The position numbers and the translations under genes were made by a program. 64,000 nucleotides of DNA from Schizochytrium sp. TIO01. Taxonomy: Eukaryota; Sar; Bigyra; Thraustochytrida; Thraustochytriidae. The notes below the pieces were generated by a model, which was not told where the DNA came from, searched no databases, and saw only the letters and a program-made list of their open reading frames with translations. The DNA lies in contig SMSO01000031.1 in the NCBI GenBank assembly GCA_004764695.1, positions 2,279,048 through 2,343,047 of the forward strand, written 5' to 3'. Each line of letters begins with the position of its first letter. The first letter of the stretch is position 1. Positions 55,156 to 64,000 of the stretch are shown here, piece after piece.

Positions 55156-55267
55156 GTATTGCATTGCATTGCATTGCATTGCATTGCATTGCATTGCATT
55201 ACATTACATTACATTACATTGCATTGCATTGTATTGTATTGCATTGGATTGGATTGGATTGGATTGC
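55156..55267. repeat. Pentanucleotide array (NNATT)22 in variant blocks
   Basis: Units in order: one GTATT, eight GCATT, four ACATT, two GCATT, two GTATT, one GCATT, four GGATT. Variants are grouped rather than scattered, which indicates local spread by slippage or unequal exchange. Confidence 0.95.
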
Positions 55268-55273
55268 AACTCG

Positions 55274-55281
55274 TGACGTCA
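55274..55281. promoter_or_regulatory. TGACGTCA palindrome (CRE consensus), right of the pentamer array
   Basis: Exact CRE-type palindrome inside GTGACGTCAC, 133 bp from the first copy. Function not shown. Confidence 0.5.
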
Positions 55282-56837
55282 CAAGACTCTGGCCCTGGAA
55301 AGAAAGGTTTCTCGCGCTGCCTTGGGGTCAACGAGAGCTTCCTAAGCACAGGAGCGTTGGAGGCCAACTGCTGCGGCCATGCGTCTGTTGAAAACAACCG
55401 CGCGGCTGCCGAGTTTTTTAAAGCTGGAGTTGAGCAATCAAGATAATTTGTTCGACGGCGAGCGAGAGTGAGTGTGTACCTCAAAGATATTCTTTCTGAA
55501 ACTGACAGAAACCGGAAAAGAGAAATGAGTAGTACTCTCTAGTGGTCTTTTTTGAATAGGGCAGCCATAGTGGTAGAAGGTGCTACTGGAATCAGTATGT
55601 AGCTCGTTTCTTCTGCGGCTTCTCGGCCTTTTAAAATCTCATCACGACGGACTTAAGGAGAAAACTGCGATGGGGCGCCCAACGATTATGGAGAGGTAGG
55701 CGCCTACTCGCACGCTGGGGGTTTGAGAAAGGCCGTTCCGCAGCCAGCTAGCCAGCCAATCAGTCGGCCGCTGTACAGGTATTCTAAAAAGCTGCGAAGA
55801 CTGAACAGCCGGTTCCGAAGAGCGTGATGAGTGAGTTTCACGACGAATTCTAGAAAATAAAATTCAAGCAAGAGCAAGCAAACGCAAACAAGCCATCCTT
55901 CTTCTTCTTTTTTTTTTTGTTTTTGTTTTTTTGGAAAGGATTATTATCATTACGTGCTTACCTACTTGAACATTTTTCAAAAAACTTAATAAATAAATAA
56001 ATAAATAATAAAAATCATGCAAGTTGGTACCTAATTATTTTTTTTCTCTGTCTTTTCATTTTTTTTTTCCAACAAAGTGAAGAGAAGGGGAGAAGAAATA
56101 TCTCGATTATCATTTTTCGTACCGTCCGCTGTCTTTCAGACTGCCTTTTCCACTCTCCTTCGATCGCCTCGGACGTCTCTAGCTTCATCAAGGCTACTGC
56201 TTTCCCGTCCCTTAGGAAGGCAGTCAGGCTCTTTATCGGCTACCTAGCTGCCCAGCCACCTAGCTAGCTCTTGCTTTTCTGCCTTCGAGACGCTTTTCAA
56301 GCTCTCTCCGCCTTTTTGCACGTTTCGCTGCGCGAGTGCCGCCCCACAGAGGCCCCACAGCTAGCTCTACAACGCCCCCCCCCTCTCTGCCGCTAAACTT
56401 GTAACTTCATTACACTAATGACAACGGCCTCATTCTGCGCTTCCTGGCAGCAGGAAACTCTGTGAGCAGAGTGATGCCGGCTTTCTCAAATGTTTCAATT
56501 TCCTTTCGAAAGCGTAGCAAACTAGACGGCACTCTGTGATAGGCTGCGTTTGTCGATTTACTGGTCGGCGAGTTTTGCGCTCTCTGTGTGTATTTATTAT
56601 CAATCGACAGATATGAGTTTGCTTTCGAAGTTTCGGGAGTGAAACTCGGAGTTTGAAATTGGGAGTGTGGATTCCGGGCTTCTCAAGTTAGAGCTGCGCT
56701 CAAAAAGGGGGTCCTTGCTTAAATGTAACAGACCTTGTCATGGAGGTGGTGGTGTGCTTGGAGCTGCTTTGCTTAGATAGCTGGGGTGATTGATCCCGAT
56801 GGCCAAGAAATAATAGAGGACAATCGCGCCATGAAGT

Positions 56838-57107
56838 ATGGAGCAGAAGAAGAAAAAGGAGGAGTCAAGATGCTGGGGTTACTACCCTTTACAGTGTGGT
56901 TATTGTAAGAGAGTGAACCGGTTACTGAGGGACCAAGAGGTCGCAGAGGACCGCTTCGCTAGCCACGTTTTGCAGCGCAAGATCTACTACGAGACAACAG
57001 GACGAGATACTTATGTTTGCAGAAAGCTTAGCGGATTTGGAGAGGGGTCAGGCTGGCACCTGGGCTTGACGACGTCATGCACAACGTCACAAGTTGGGTC
57101 AGTCTGA
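56838..57107 (+). CDS. Small Cys-containing ORF, doubtful
   Basis: An 89-codon ATG frame. It starts with a Lys/Glu-rich stretch and then has C-W-G-Y-Y, C-G-Y-C and a later single Cys (Y-V-C-R-K) with a His between, which could be part of a zinc-binding fold. No family recognised; no intron or neighbour supports it. Could be a gene fragment or chance. Confidence 0.25.
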   Translation: MEQKKKKEESRCWGYYPLQCGYCKRVNRLLRDQEVAEDRFASHVLQRKIYYETTGRDTYVCRKLSGFGEGSGWHLGLTTSCTTSQVGSV

Positions 57108-58934
57108 AGCTCTTGATCGGTAATAAATCATCATAATGGCTCCTCACTGAGCAGGATGCACATGAATGATTTCCAAACAATATACATTTCGTTTCAAACT
57201 ACAATTACTTGACTTAGCTTCTGCTAATGTAAACTCTTGACCTAAAATAGAAGCGCGTGCGAACATAGAAGGTGTGAAATTGTGAAGACAGAAGATTCTT
57301 GCGACTTGTGATAGATATTGGCAGCTCTAATTAAAATCTGCGTTGTTCAGGTTCTAGCAGTTCTATCATGCACTGCCATTATGATGTTCTATGAGATCTT
57401 TCTAGCGGATCAATTGACGCAAGAAATCGCGTTTTCGCTGGCTTCTGATGTTCTATACTAAAGTGTTTTTCTTCCTGTGTCTTGGTACACACATATAGAC
57501 TAATAACTAAGAAGAAAGAAGAAATATCTTTGTAATCAGAATCTACTAAAACTTCGGTAACAGTCCTTTACCTTTTTAAAATATAGAAGAAGATCTGTGA
57601 GTTTTAAAGATGCTAGTTAACAAACGCAATAAATTTAAATTCGTTAGGAGAAATCTAACGTGAGAGGCTAAGTTTTCCAAAGTCTGTATGAATGGATGCA
57701 GAAAAGCTTCTTTGGAACAAGTCCAAGTGGACCAGCCACTTTGTCGGCGGCCTGATTACGCAGTCAGTTTACGGGTCTGCGATTTCATACTACTACAGAA
57801 AGGGATGGTCAATTCATTTGATGTGCGAGTTTGTTTTGTTTGAGTTTATTTCTCACAAAACGAATTGTAATAAGTATGCATCGTTGCACACGGCTTGTGT
57901 CAATTATTTGTTTCCAGTATCAGTTGATTAGACCAAAATACCTGCACTCATAACTTCAAGTATTTGCTGGCCAATATGAGCTGAAATCTTGCATTATTTA
58001 ATACACAAGCAAGCTCGGAAATCTCTACGTGAGATGCAGTGAATTCACCCCTCAAGAAAACTCATTGAAGCGTTGGATTGGCTGATTCACCTAATCCTGT
58101 CACGGTCGACCCCATATTATTGAAGAAGATTGAATCCATTATGAATTGATGTCCAGATACTTGTTATATTCACATTATCTAGCTTTCCTCTAAACTTGAC
58201 CAAAAGACAACACTGAAGGCAAAATTATATTTCAAAAGCTGTGTGCTCAGGGCAATGTGCTGCAGAGAGAGCGTTCGTGAGGACCTGGTTTTTCAAGACA
58301 GTGAGGATGGATGGACTAACAGAACAAACTACGGAAACGCATCATAATTTACAAACGAAATATGACCTTGAGAGAGACCTTCAATCAACATTGATTCAGT
58401 GCAGGTATTTATTGATTTGACTATTATTTCATCATAACCATCTTGACCTTTGATCCCTGTAACTTATGCCTGCATGGAACTCACACCAGCCAGTCCTTGA
58501 AGGTGCTTGTCCTCGTGTTTTAGTCAATTCATAAGCGAATCAGCTAAATTGTAATTATACAGTAAACAATTCACTAATAGATAGAGGCAATAATCCCAGC
58601 CCGACTTTCTTTCTGCTGTTTCTTTTGACAGGCCGACTAGTTTATCGCGTACTGCTGTACGTTGCTTATCAACTTGTAATTACTCACGTTTGACATCTCG
58701 ATGTTAGTAAAGTTTATACAAACTTAAAACCTACAGTCGCTCGTGCGCCTTAAACACATCAGTAGTGGTTCTAGGTTCTATCTGAGACTTCCAGTTCTTC
58801 TTCGCCTTGAGGCCAGCTTGAAGCCTAGGGAAGCAAAATTATCTTTTGTTATCCTCCACTCAAGCTGCTGTCCTGAGATCCGCCTCAGAGGCTCTAGCTA
58901 ATCTTTTTCCATGGCCAGCTCTTATGGCATTTCT

Positions 58935-58966
58935 GGGGGGGGGGTGGGGGGGTGGGGGGACTGGGG
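58935..58966 (+). other. G-run block, predicted G-quadruplex
   Basis: Runs of 10, 7, 6 and 4 G separated by T, T and ACT. Four runs of at least three G with loops of one to three bases fit the standard G-quadruplex rule. Confidence 0.85.
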
Positions 58967-60507
58967 CTAGCTAGTCCTGCTCGCCACCCCTTTACCTTTT
59001 CAATCTTCTGAGGAATTATCAATTATCATTGTCTTTGGCGTTCTTAGTTGCAAATTCGCTAATGCATTGGCTCGAGTACTTGAAAACCAAATAAAACCGA
59101 GGCGTATTCTTCAACTCAATTCGACCTCTACTCAATGGTCACTCTGGCGACGATCCGCCAGCACCTGTTGGCTGACCAGCCTCTATACAGACTTCAACAA
59201 TATCTCCTACTCATAAAATTACACCCAGATTTGCTGCGCTAATCCTCTAACGCGAGGGACTGTAGGCCGTTACGGAAGAAAACCTTTTATTCTAGAGGAG
59301 GCTAGCTTTCCTGCTCCTCCTCTGCCTTGTTGCTGGCGCAAACGCATTTAACCACTATATACTCGGCGCAACACCCTCCATGCTGCAGTTTTCCATCCCT
59401 TGTGCTCGCCAGCCGCAACGAATACAACGCCTTCTGAGTGAGAGATCTACTCTAAGCATCAAGAAGAAGGCATGAAATCAAAGCGTTCTCCTTCGTCCTC
59501 TTATAATACCTAGCTAGCTAGGCCTACCTACATACTAACTCTAGAGGTAGTATCCTTTGCTTTCATAAGAGAGGGCCGCTTCTGCTCTGCGTGGATATCA
59601 AGACGGTGCTCATGTCCATGCACCGCCCTTCGCTCAGCTGGCCAAAGCAGGCGCGCGGCCTCGCCTTGGCTCCGTGCTTACAGCAAGCAGGCAGCGTCGC
59701 CTTTAGCAGGCAGCGCCTAGTCGTTTGCCTCCGCTTGAAACGGCCAACGACACTCGCCATCGTGCTGTCCGAAGGGCTGTAATTTTGATTTTGCAATCCT
59801 ACCTACTACACCATAGAATCAATCAAGTCAATTACATCACGTTGTGCGATATTGCAATCGATGCTATTATGAAACAGGCAACTAACTGCTTACTATAAAT
59901 GCTATCCCTCACTAGGCCTTTTTGGAACGAACAATTTCGATCCTAGATCTCGTTAGGTGCGCCTTAAGGGCCGCTAGGCCTTTGCTTTCCTGCACGCGTG
60001 CTTTGCAATGAGAGGTCGCTTATTTTACCTTCGACAAGGACTGAAAGTGCTGCTTACTTTTATGTGTGTGCGTAGATGTGTATTTATGTATGCATGCATT
60101 TATGTATGTAGGTGTGTACGTGTTACACGCAGGCCAACGCCTCGGGCAGCAGGTACGTACATACGTATCTCGATTTTCAACCAACTAGCCGTCTACTCCG
60201 GGGTACCTGTCTTACGTGACCCCGAGGTCCTGGGACCAAAGGTGTGCACCCTTTCTTCCAAGCTTAGGCAGAAAGACAGGCCCCTCGCGGATTTGGATCT
60301 CTTCGGCTTTCGCCCCACAGCTTAAGCGCAGGGCATCCGGGCGCCGTTTCTTGTAGCATGCGCGCCCCGGTTCTGCTGCTAGCTGAATGGGGTTCGCGTA
60401 GTCTGCTGTTGCGGGACTCGGAGTGGAATCCAAGGGTTTTAAGGGCAGGATCGACGGCTGTTCTCAAATGGAGGAGACGGTGGTTGGAGGTGGCGCAAAT
60501 CGTCGAT

Positions 60508-60555
60508 CGCGCGCGCGCGCGCGCGCGCGTGTGTGTATGTATGTATGTATTTATG
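60508..60555. repeat. Alternating CG then TG/TATG tract, Z-DNA-prone
   Basis: Eleven CG dinucleotides (60508-60529) continue into TG and TATG units with nearly unbroken purine-pyrimidine alternation. Confidence 0.9.
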
Positions 60556-60889
60556 CGTGCCCGCTTTCGCCCGCTCGTATAGAGGGGTGAACGCTTCATG
60601 GAGCATCGGCTTCGCGCAGACTCCAACGATCAGCACCTGCCTGAAGGTAGACGGCACCTCTTATTATACAGGTAAGGGAACGGCACCTTTCCACCTTCCT
60701 TCCTCTCTGTTGATCCCTGCACATACGTGCTAAGTGTGTACGTATGAATGCATGTTTATGTGTAGTGCGCACTTGTTGATATTATTGACTGGGAAAACAA
60801 AGGAGATAAGGACAGAAAGCGCAATACGTGGAGCCTGCTAAAGTCGCTGCGAATGAGGGAGAGCGAGTGGTCTTGGCGCAGCTCTCTCT

Positions 60890-60966
60890 GTGCCAAGCAA
60901 GCACAAGCAAGCACAAGCAAGCACAAGCAAGCACAAGCAAGCAGAAGCAAGCAGAAGCAAGCAAGC
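60890..60966. repeat. Period-10 CAAGCAAGCA minisatellite
   Basis: About seven units of CAAGCAAGCA, the last two with A-to-G change (AGAAGCAAGC). Related in wording to the AAGC-rich leaders of the two genes with C/G-ending codons. Confidence 0.9.
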
Positions 60967-61747
60967 AGTGCTGAGAGAGCGAGAGAAACCTCGATTTATT
61001 TTTATCAAGTTCTTCCCCCACAGCGCACGCATGAGAGGCGTCCCCTCCAGACTTGGTTCGCCACTGGGATGGATTCTCTGGAGCTACCCCTGGCTCCACT
61101 GAGGAACCCCCCTCACAACCGCCCCGCAGTGGTTGGCCACCTTGCTTGCTTGCTTGCCTAGATAGCTAGCTAGCTAGCTAGCGCTCTGCATTTCGCTAGC
61201 AGGACCTCCCTCCCGCTCTTCGATGATATGCGTGCTATCTTTCTTTCTATATCTGCTCTTCTTCTGACGAATCCATCGATGGGTCAATAATCAGAGTCAA
61301 CCAAAGTCGATCATTCGGTCAGTCCGTTGATCAAAGTCGATCAATCAACCAATCAATCAACAGCCAATTGGCGTGATCCCGCTCTTCGCCCTTCTGGCGC
61401 TTTCTCTCCATGAGCGCCGATCATTCGAGTTGCGAAGGGGATTAATTAGACTGACTGACAGAGCGATGGCCTTTCGAAAGCAAAGCTTCTCTGCTCCGGA
61501 GAAGAGGAGACTGACAAATAAATGAAGAGGATGAAAGAAAGAGCAAAAGAAAGGAATCCTGTGAGGCAAGATAGGAAGTAGCAGAGCGCCCTCTCTCTTT
61601 TTGCGCTGCTTCGAGCTGCAGCTTGCGCCTCTGCTCAGGAGTTTGTTTACATGCACTATTGCAATTATTGTCTCTGCGGCGAGATGCCTCGAACGCTTCG
61701 GGCGCTATATCCCCATGAAATAGAAGACAAACCGATAGACAGATATG

Positions 61748-61796
61748 ATTGATTGATTGATTGATTGATAGTTACTTCCTTCCTTCCTTCCTTACT
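61748..61796. repeat. (GATT)n and (CCTT)n tracts
   Basis: Five GATT units (61748-61768), then four CCTT units (61778-61796). Confidence 0.85.
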
Positions 61797-61939
61797 TTTT
61801 GCTCTCTATTTGCATTACCTGCATCAAAACCAAATATTTAGTGCTGTTTTGTTTATTCTTTGTAAAATTCAATCAAAAAAAAAGATAGACGCAGAGAGGC
61901 GACTTTCGCATCCCTTCTCTGGAACTGAGAAGCAGAACG

Positions 61940-61941
<2 letters not shown>

Positions 61942-61992
<51 letters not shown>
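61942..61992. repeat. (CT)n tract
   Basis: About 25 uninterrupted CT units. Confidence 0.95.
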
Positions 61993-61995
<3 letters not shown>

Positions 61996-62055
61996 CTGTT
62001 GATCGATGAGGTTGCCAAAGCTTGAATGTATGTATATACTACATGTATGAACGAA

Positions 62056-62056
<1 letters not shown>

Positions 62057-62096
<40 letters not shown>
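62057..62096. repeat. (CTGT)n tract
   Basis: Ten perfect CTGT units. Confidence 0.95.
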
Positions 62097-62570
62097 TGTG
62101 CAGCTGTAACTATCTATTTAAACTGGCCACCTCCAGAATAAACCATCGAAGGAATCGAGTTGACAAAGAAATGGCCAAAGCCAAGAAATAAGTCATGGAA
62201 CACGAGGATAAAGGAGCGAGCGAAGGAGGAGGCGATGCATGCCTAAGGCGTACGCAGAAATGCCGTGCTGCATGGACTTAGGATGCGACTGTAATCTTTA
62301 TCTTCTAAGAATCAGCGCTGCTGCTTGTTTGCTCAGGACTAAGAAGACCGTAGAGGCGGGAAAAAGAAAGAGCCTATCGCGAGCGAGAAAGGCCTTTCCT
62401 TCCTTCCTTCCTTTCCTCTCCTTGCCCAAGCTGGTCGTTGGGGCAGGGACACGGACTCAGTCTGGCTCGCTCCATCTCTCTCGCGCTGAGTGCGGAGCTG
62501 TGCCCATTGCGATCGCCGTCGTCGTTGGCCTTGGCTGGTTGGGAGGGAGGGAGTGATAGGGTAGAGAATC

Positions 62571-62603
<33 letters not shown>

Positions 62604-62720
62604 AGGGATCACGAAAGTAATCCATAATGTTTAGCTTACAATTTTAATTAGCTGATCAATTTTCGAATTAATTTCGCTCAGAGACAGACGTGGAAATGGG
62701 AAAGAAAGAAAGAAAGAAAG
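62571..62720. repeat. Two (GAAA)n tracts
   Basis: About eight units at 62571-62604 and about five at 62700-62720, about 100 bp apart. Confidence 0.9.
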
Positions 62721-62908
62721 CAAGAAAGATATATATGAATATATATATATATAGAGAGAGATGAAGTCGTCGAAGAAGAAGGACCTCGCTTGAAAAGAGG
62801 CCTCAGAAGACACGCCGCGGAGAGCGGACTTCGGAGAGCGGGACCTCAGAGGCCTCGATACGCGAGGCGAGGGGCGATATAGCGATGATACACAGGCACG
62901 CGAGGCAG

Positions 62909-62943
62909 CGAGCGAGCGAGCCAGCCAGCCAGCCAGCCAGCCA
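62909..62943. repeat. (GCGA)n/(GCCA)n tract
   Basis: GCGA units pass into six GCCA units. Same block-switch pattern as the other tetramers. Confidence 0.85.
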
Positions 62944-63082
62944 GCAGCGAGGCCAACGAAGCAGGCACGCGAGAGGAGGAGAGCCGCTACTTCTCTCCCT
63001 CTCTCTTGTTTGGAGAAGAAACCGAATGAAGGAGAGATTTGTTTTTAATTTCGAGCGGAGAAAACTTTGAATGAAAGAAAGA

Positions 63083-63127
63083 AAGTTTGAAAGTTTGAAA
63101 GTTTGAAGTTTGAAAGTTTGAAAGTTT
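63083..63127. repeat. Period-8 (GTTTGAAA)n tract
   Basis: About five to six units, one shortened by a base. Confidence 0.85.
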
Positions 63128-63250
63128 CTTTTTCTCTCTCTCTCTCTGTCGCCGACTGTTTAGAGGATCGGCGAAGGGGTTATTACTTACTCTCCCTCTG
63201 CTTTCGCTCACGATGGAGAATGGAGGAACCGATCAATAGACAAGTCAAGT

Positions 63251-63370
63251 CGATGGACTGATAGACTGATGGATGGATAGACTGATGGATGGATGGATGG
63301 ATGGACAGATCGATAGACTGACAGATAAATAGACTGATAGATAGATGGACGGATAGATCGATAGCCAGCT
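63251..63370. repeat. (GATG)/(GATA)/(GACT) interspersed tetramer tract
   Basis: 120 bp of mixed GATG, GATA, GACA and GACT units, an old and diverged tetranucleotide array. Confidence 0.85.
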
Positions 63371-63973
63371 GCCGAGATGAAAGGGGTTGAGAGGGCGCCC
63401 TCTGCCCCACAGCGGGCGGGCCGAGGGCCCTCTCAGTCTGGCTCTGGAGACGGGAACTGGCGGCTCGGCTGTGCGGCTTTTTTCCCTGCCCCTCACAAGC
63501 GCGCGCAGGAAAGCACTCGCCGCCCCTCTCCGTGCTCTGGGCGCTCTCTCCCCGCAGCTCCCACAGCGGCGCCCCTCTCGCGCTCTGTAGATTTTTGCGG
63601 ATATCTGGGCAGACCAGGGCGGCGGTTTACAGATACGAGCGCAGCGAGCGGCAGGTGAAACTTGTATGAAGGGCTCCGGAGCAGCAAAACTACCGCAAGT
63701 ACTCGATTCCTGACCCCCGTGAGGAGCGTAGATGCGGGAGGTAAGGAGGGAAAAAGCGGCGAGCGCAAGGAAAGGGAGGCAGAGAGTGAGAGTGCGGCCC
63801 TAATTATAAGCAGGCGAGCACAGCGGCGGCAGCAGTTCCCGCCAAAGGAGAGCAAAACCGCAACTCGGCAATCTCCGTCAAGTCCAAGACACCAAGGTCT
63901 CCGCAAGCCTTCAACCGAGGTTTAGCAAAGCAAAGCAAGGCAAAGCCGCTTTTACGTGCATCTCTTTGAGAAA

Positions 63974-64000
63974 ATGAGCTCCGCCGCCGTCGCCATGCCT
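63974..64000 (+). CDS. Start of a gene running off the right edge
   Basis: ATG at 63974 followed by eight codons, most of them C-ending (S-S-A-A-V-A-M-P), cut by the window end. The leader upstream is AAGC-rich, like the leader of the small basic gene, and the codons share its strong C-ending bias, so this is plausibly another highly expressed gene. The product cannot be told from nine residues. Confidence 0.45.

Larger units (their letters stand above)
55282..60480. other. Gene-poor intergenic region
   Basis: No convincing gene. Two short ATG frames (56838-57107 and 57692-57931, plus) are treated separately or under findings. A G-run block at 58935-58966 and an (AAAT)n run at 55984-56003 stand out. 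The rest is unique-looking DNA that is AT-rich from 57.1 to 58.8 kb. Confidence 0.5.
60967..63973. other. Gene-free microsatellite-dense region before the right-edge gene
   Basis: No gene seen. GC-rich from 63.37 kb on, where overlapping open frames on both strands reflect composition. The final 80 bp form the leader of the right-edge gene, with an AGCAAAGCAAAGCAAGGCAAAG stretch in shortened repeats. Confidence 0.5.

Noticed and set aside
59591-60626. Several 60-120-codon frames on both strands
   Set aside because: Mutually overlapping, many without ATG, and running through simple repeats; typical of GC-rich non-coding DNA.
60890-60966. CRISPR-like array
   Set aside because: Ten-base units without spacers in a eukaryotic context; it is a minisatellite.

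Overview
This is nuclear DNA from a eukaryotic microbe. The large genes are mostly uninterrupted. Where an intron can be shown, it has GT..AG ends and a CTAAC-type branch site. The recognisable proteins are typically eukaryotic: a LISK/TKL-type protein kinase, a cAMP-dependent protein kinase regulatory subunit, a ZupT/GufA-type ZIP metal transporter, a ZRANB3-like fork-remodelling ATPase with a C-terminal HNH domain, an EF-hand-like protein, a coiled-coil protein, and a lysine/alanine-rich H1-tail-like protein. Intron poverty, mixed base composition, strongly C/G-ending codons in one abundant-looking gene, and intergenic DNA full of tetranucleotide microsatellites suggest a heterotrophic protist. 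A thraustochytrid/labyrinthulomycete stramenopile is my best guess, but this is inference and no marker gene settles it.

Layout. 1-2421: the middle or C-terminal part of a large uncharacterised minus-strand gene that runs off the left edge. 3733-5145: minus-strand kinase. 10010-12064: plus-strand coiled-coil/polyQ protein. 12933-15038: convergent minus-strand low-complexity protein that looks like a transcription factor. 15039-39435: about 24 kb with no convincing gene, made of an AT-rich core (about 16.9-22.4 kb), a microsatellite-rich stretch with GC-rich islands (about 22.5-31.2 kb), and featureless moderately AT-rich DNA. 39436-42987: plus-strand ZRANB3-like gene in two exons. 43447-44586: PKA regulatory subunit, convergent with it. 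46224-47159: ZIP transporter. 48325-50391: EF-hand-like protein, possibly with a short extra 3' exon. 50646-52365: an AT-rich block with two decayed reading frames, one a kinase C-lobe fragment. 52770-53108: small basic protein with high codon bias. 53109-63973: another gene-poor, microsatellite-dense stretch. 63974: start of a plus-strand gene leaving the right edge.

Functionally the genes are ordinary housekeeping and signalling loci rather than an operon-like system. One possible link is that the PKA regulatory subunit lies in the same window as a coiled-coil protein with three R-R-x-S sites and two TGACGTCA palindromes. The most unusual items are the ZRANB3-like protein with an apparent N-terminal PARP-type zinc finger and C-terminal PIP-like motif; the decayed gene block at 50.6-52.4 kb; a pentanucleotide array flanked by two TGACGTCA sites; paired hairpins upstream of the ZRANB3-like gene; and an intergenic TACCTAC/GTAGGTA word that appears over-represented.
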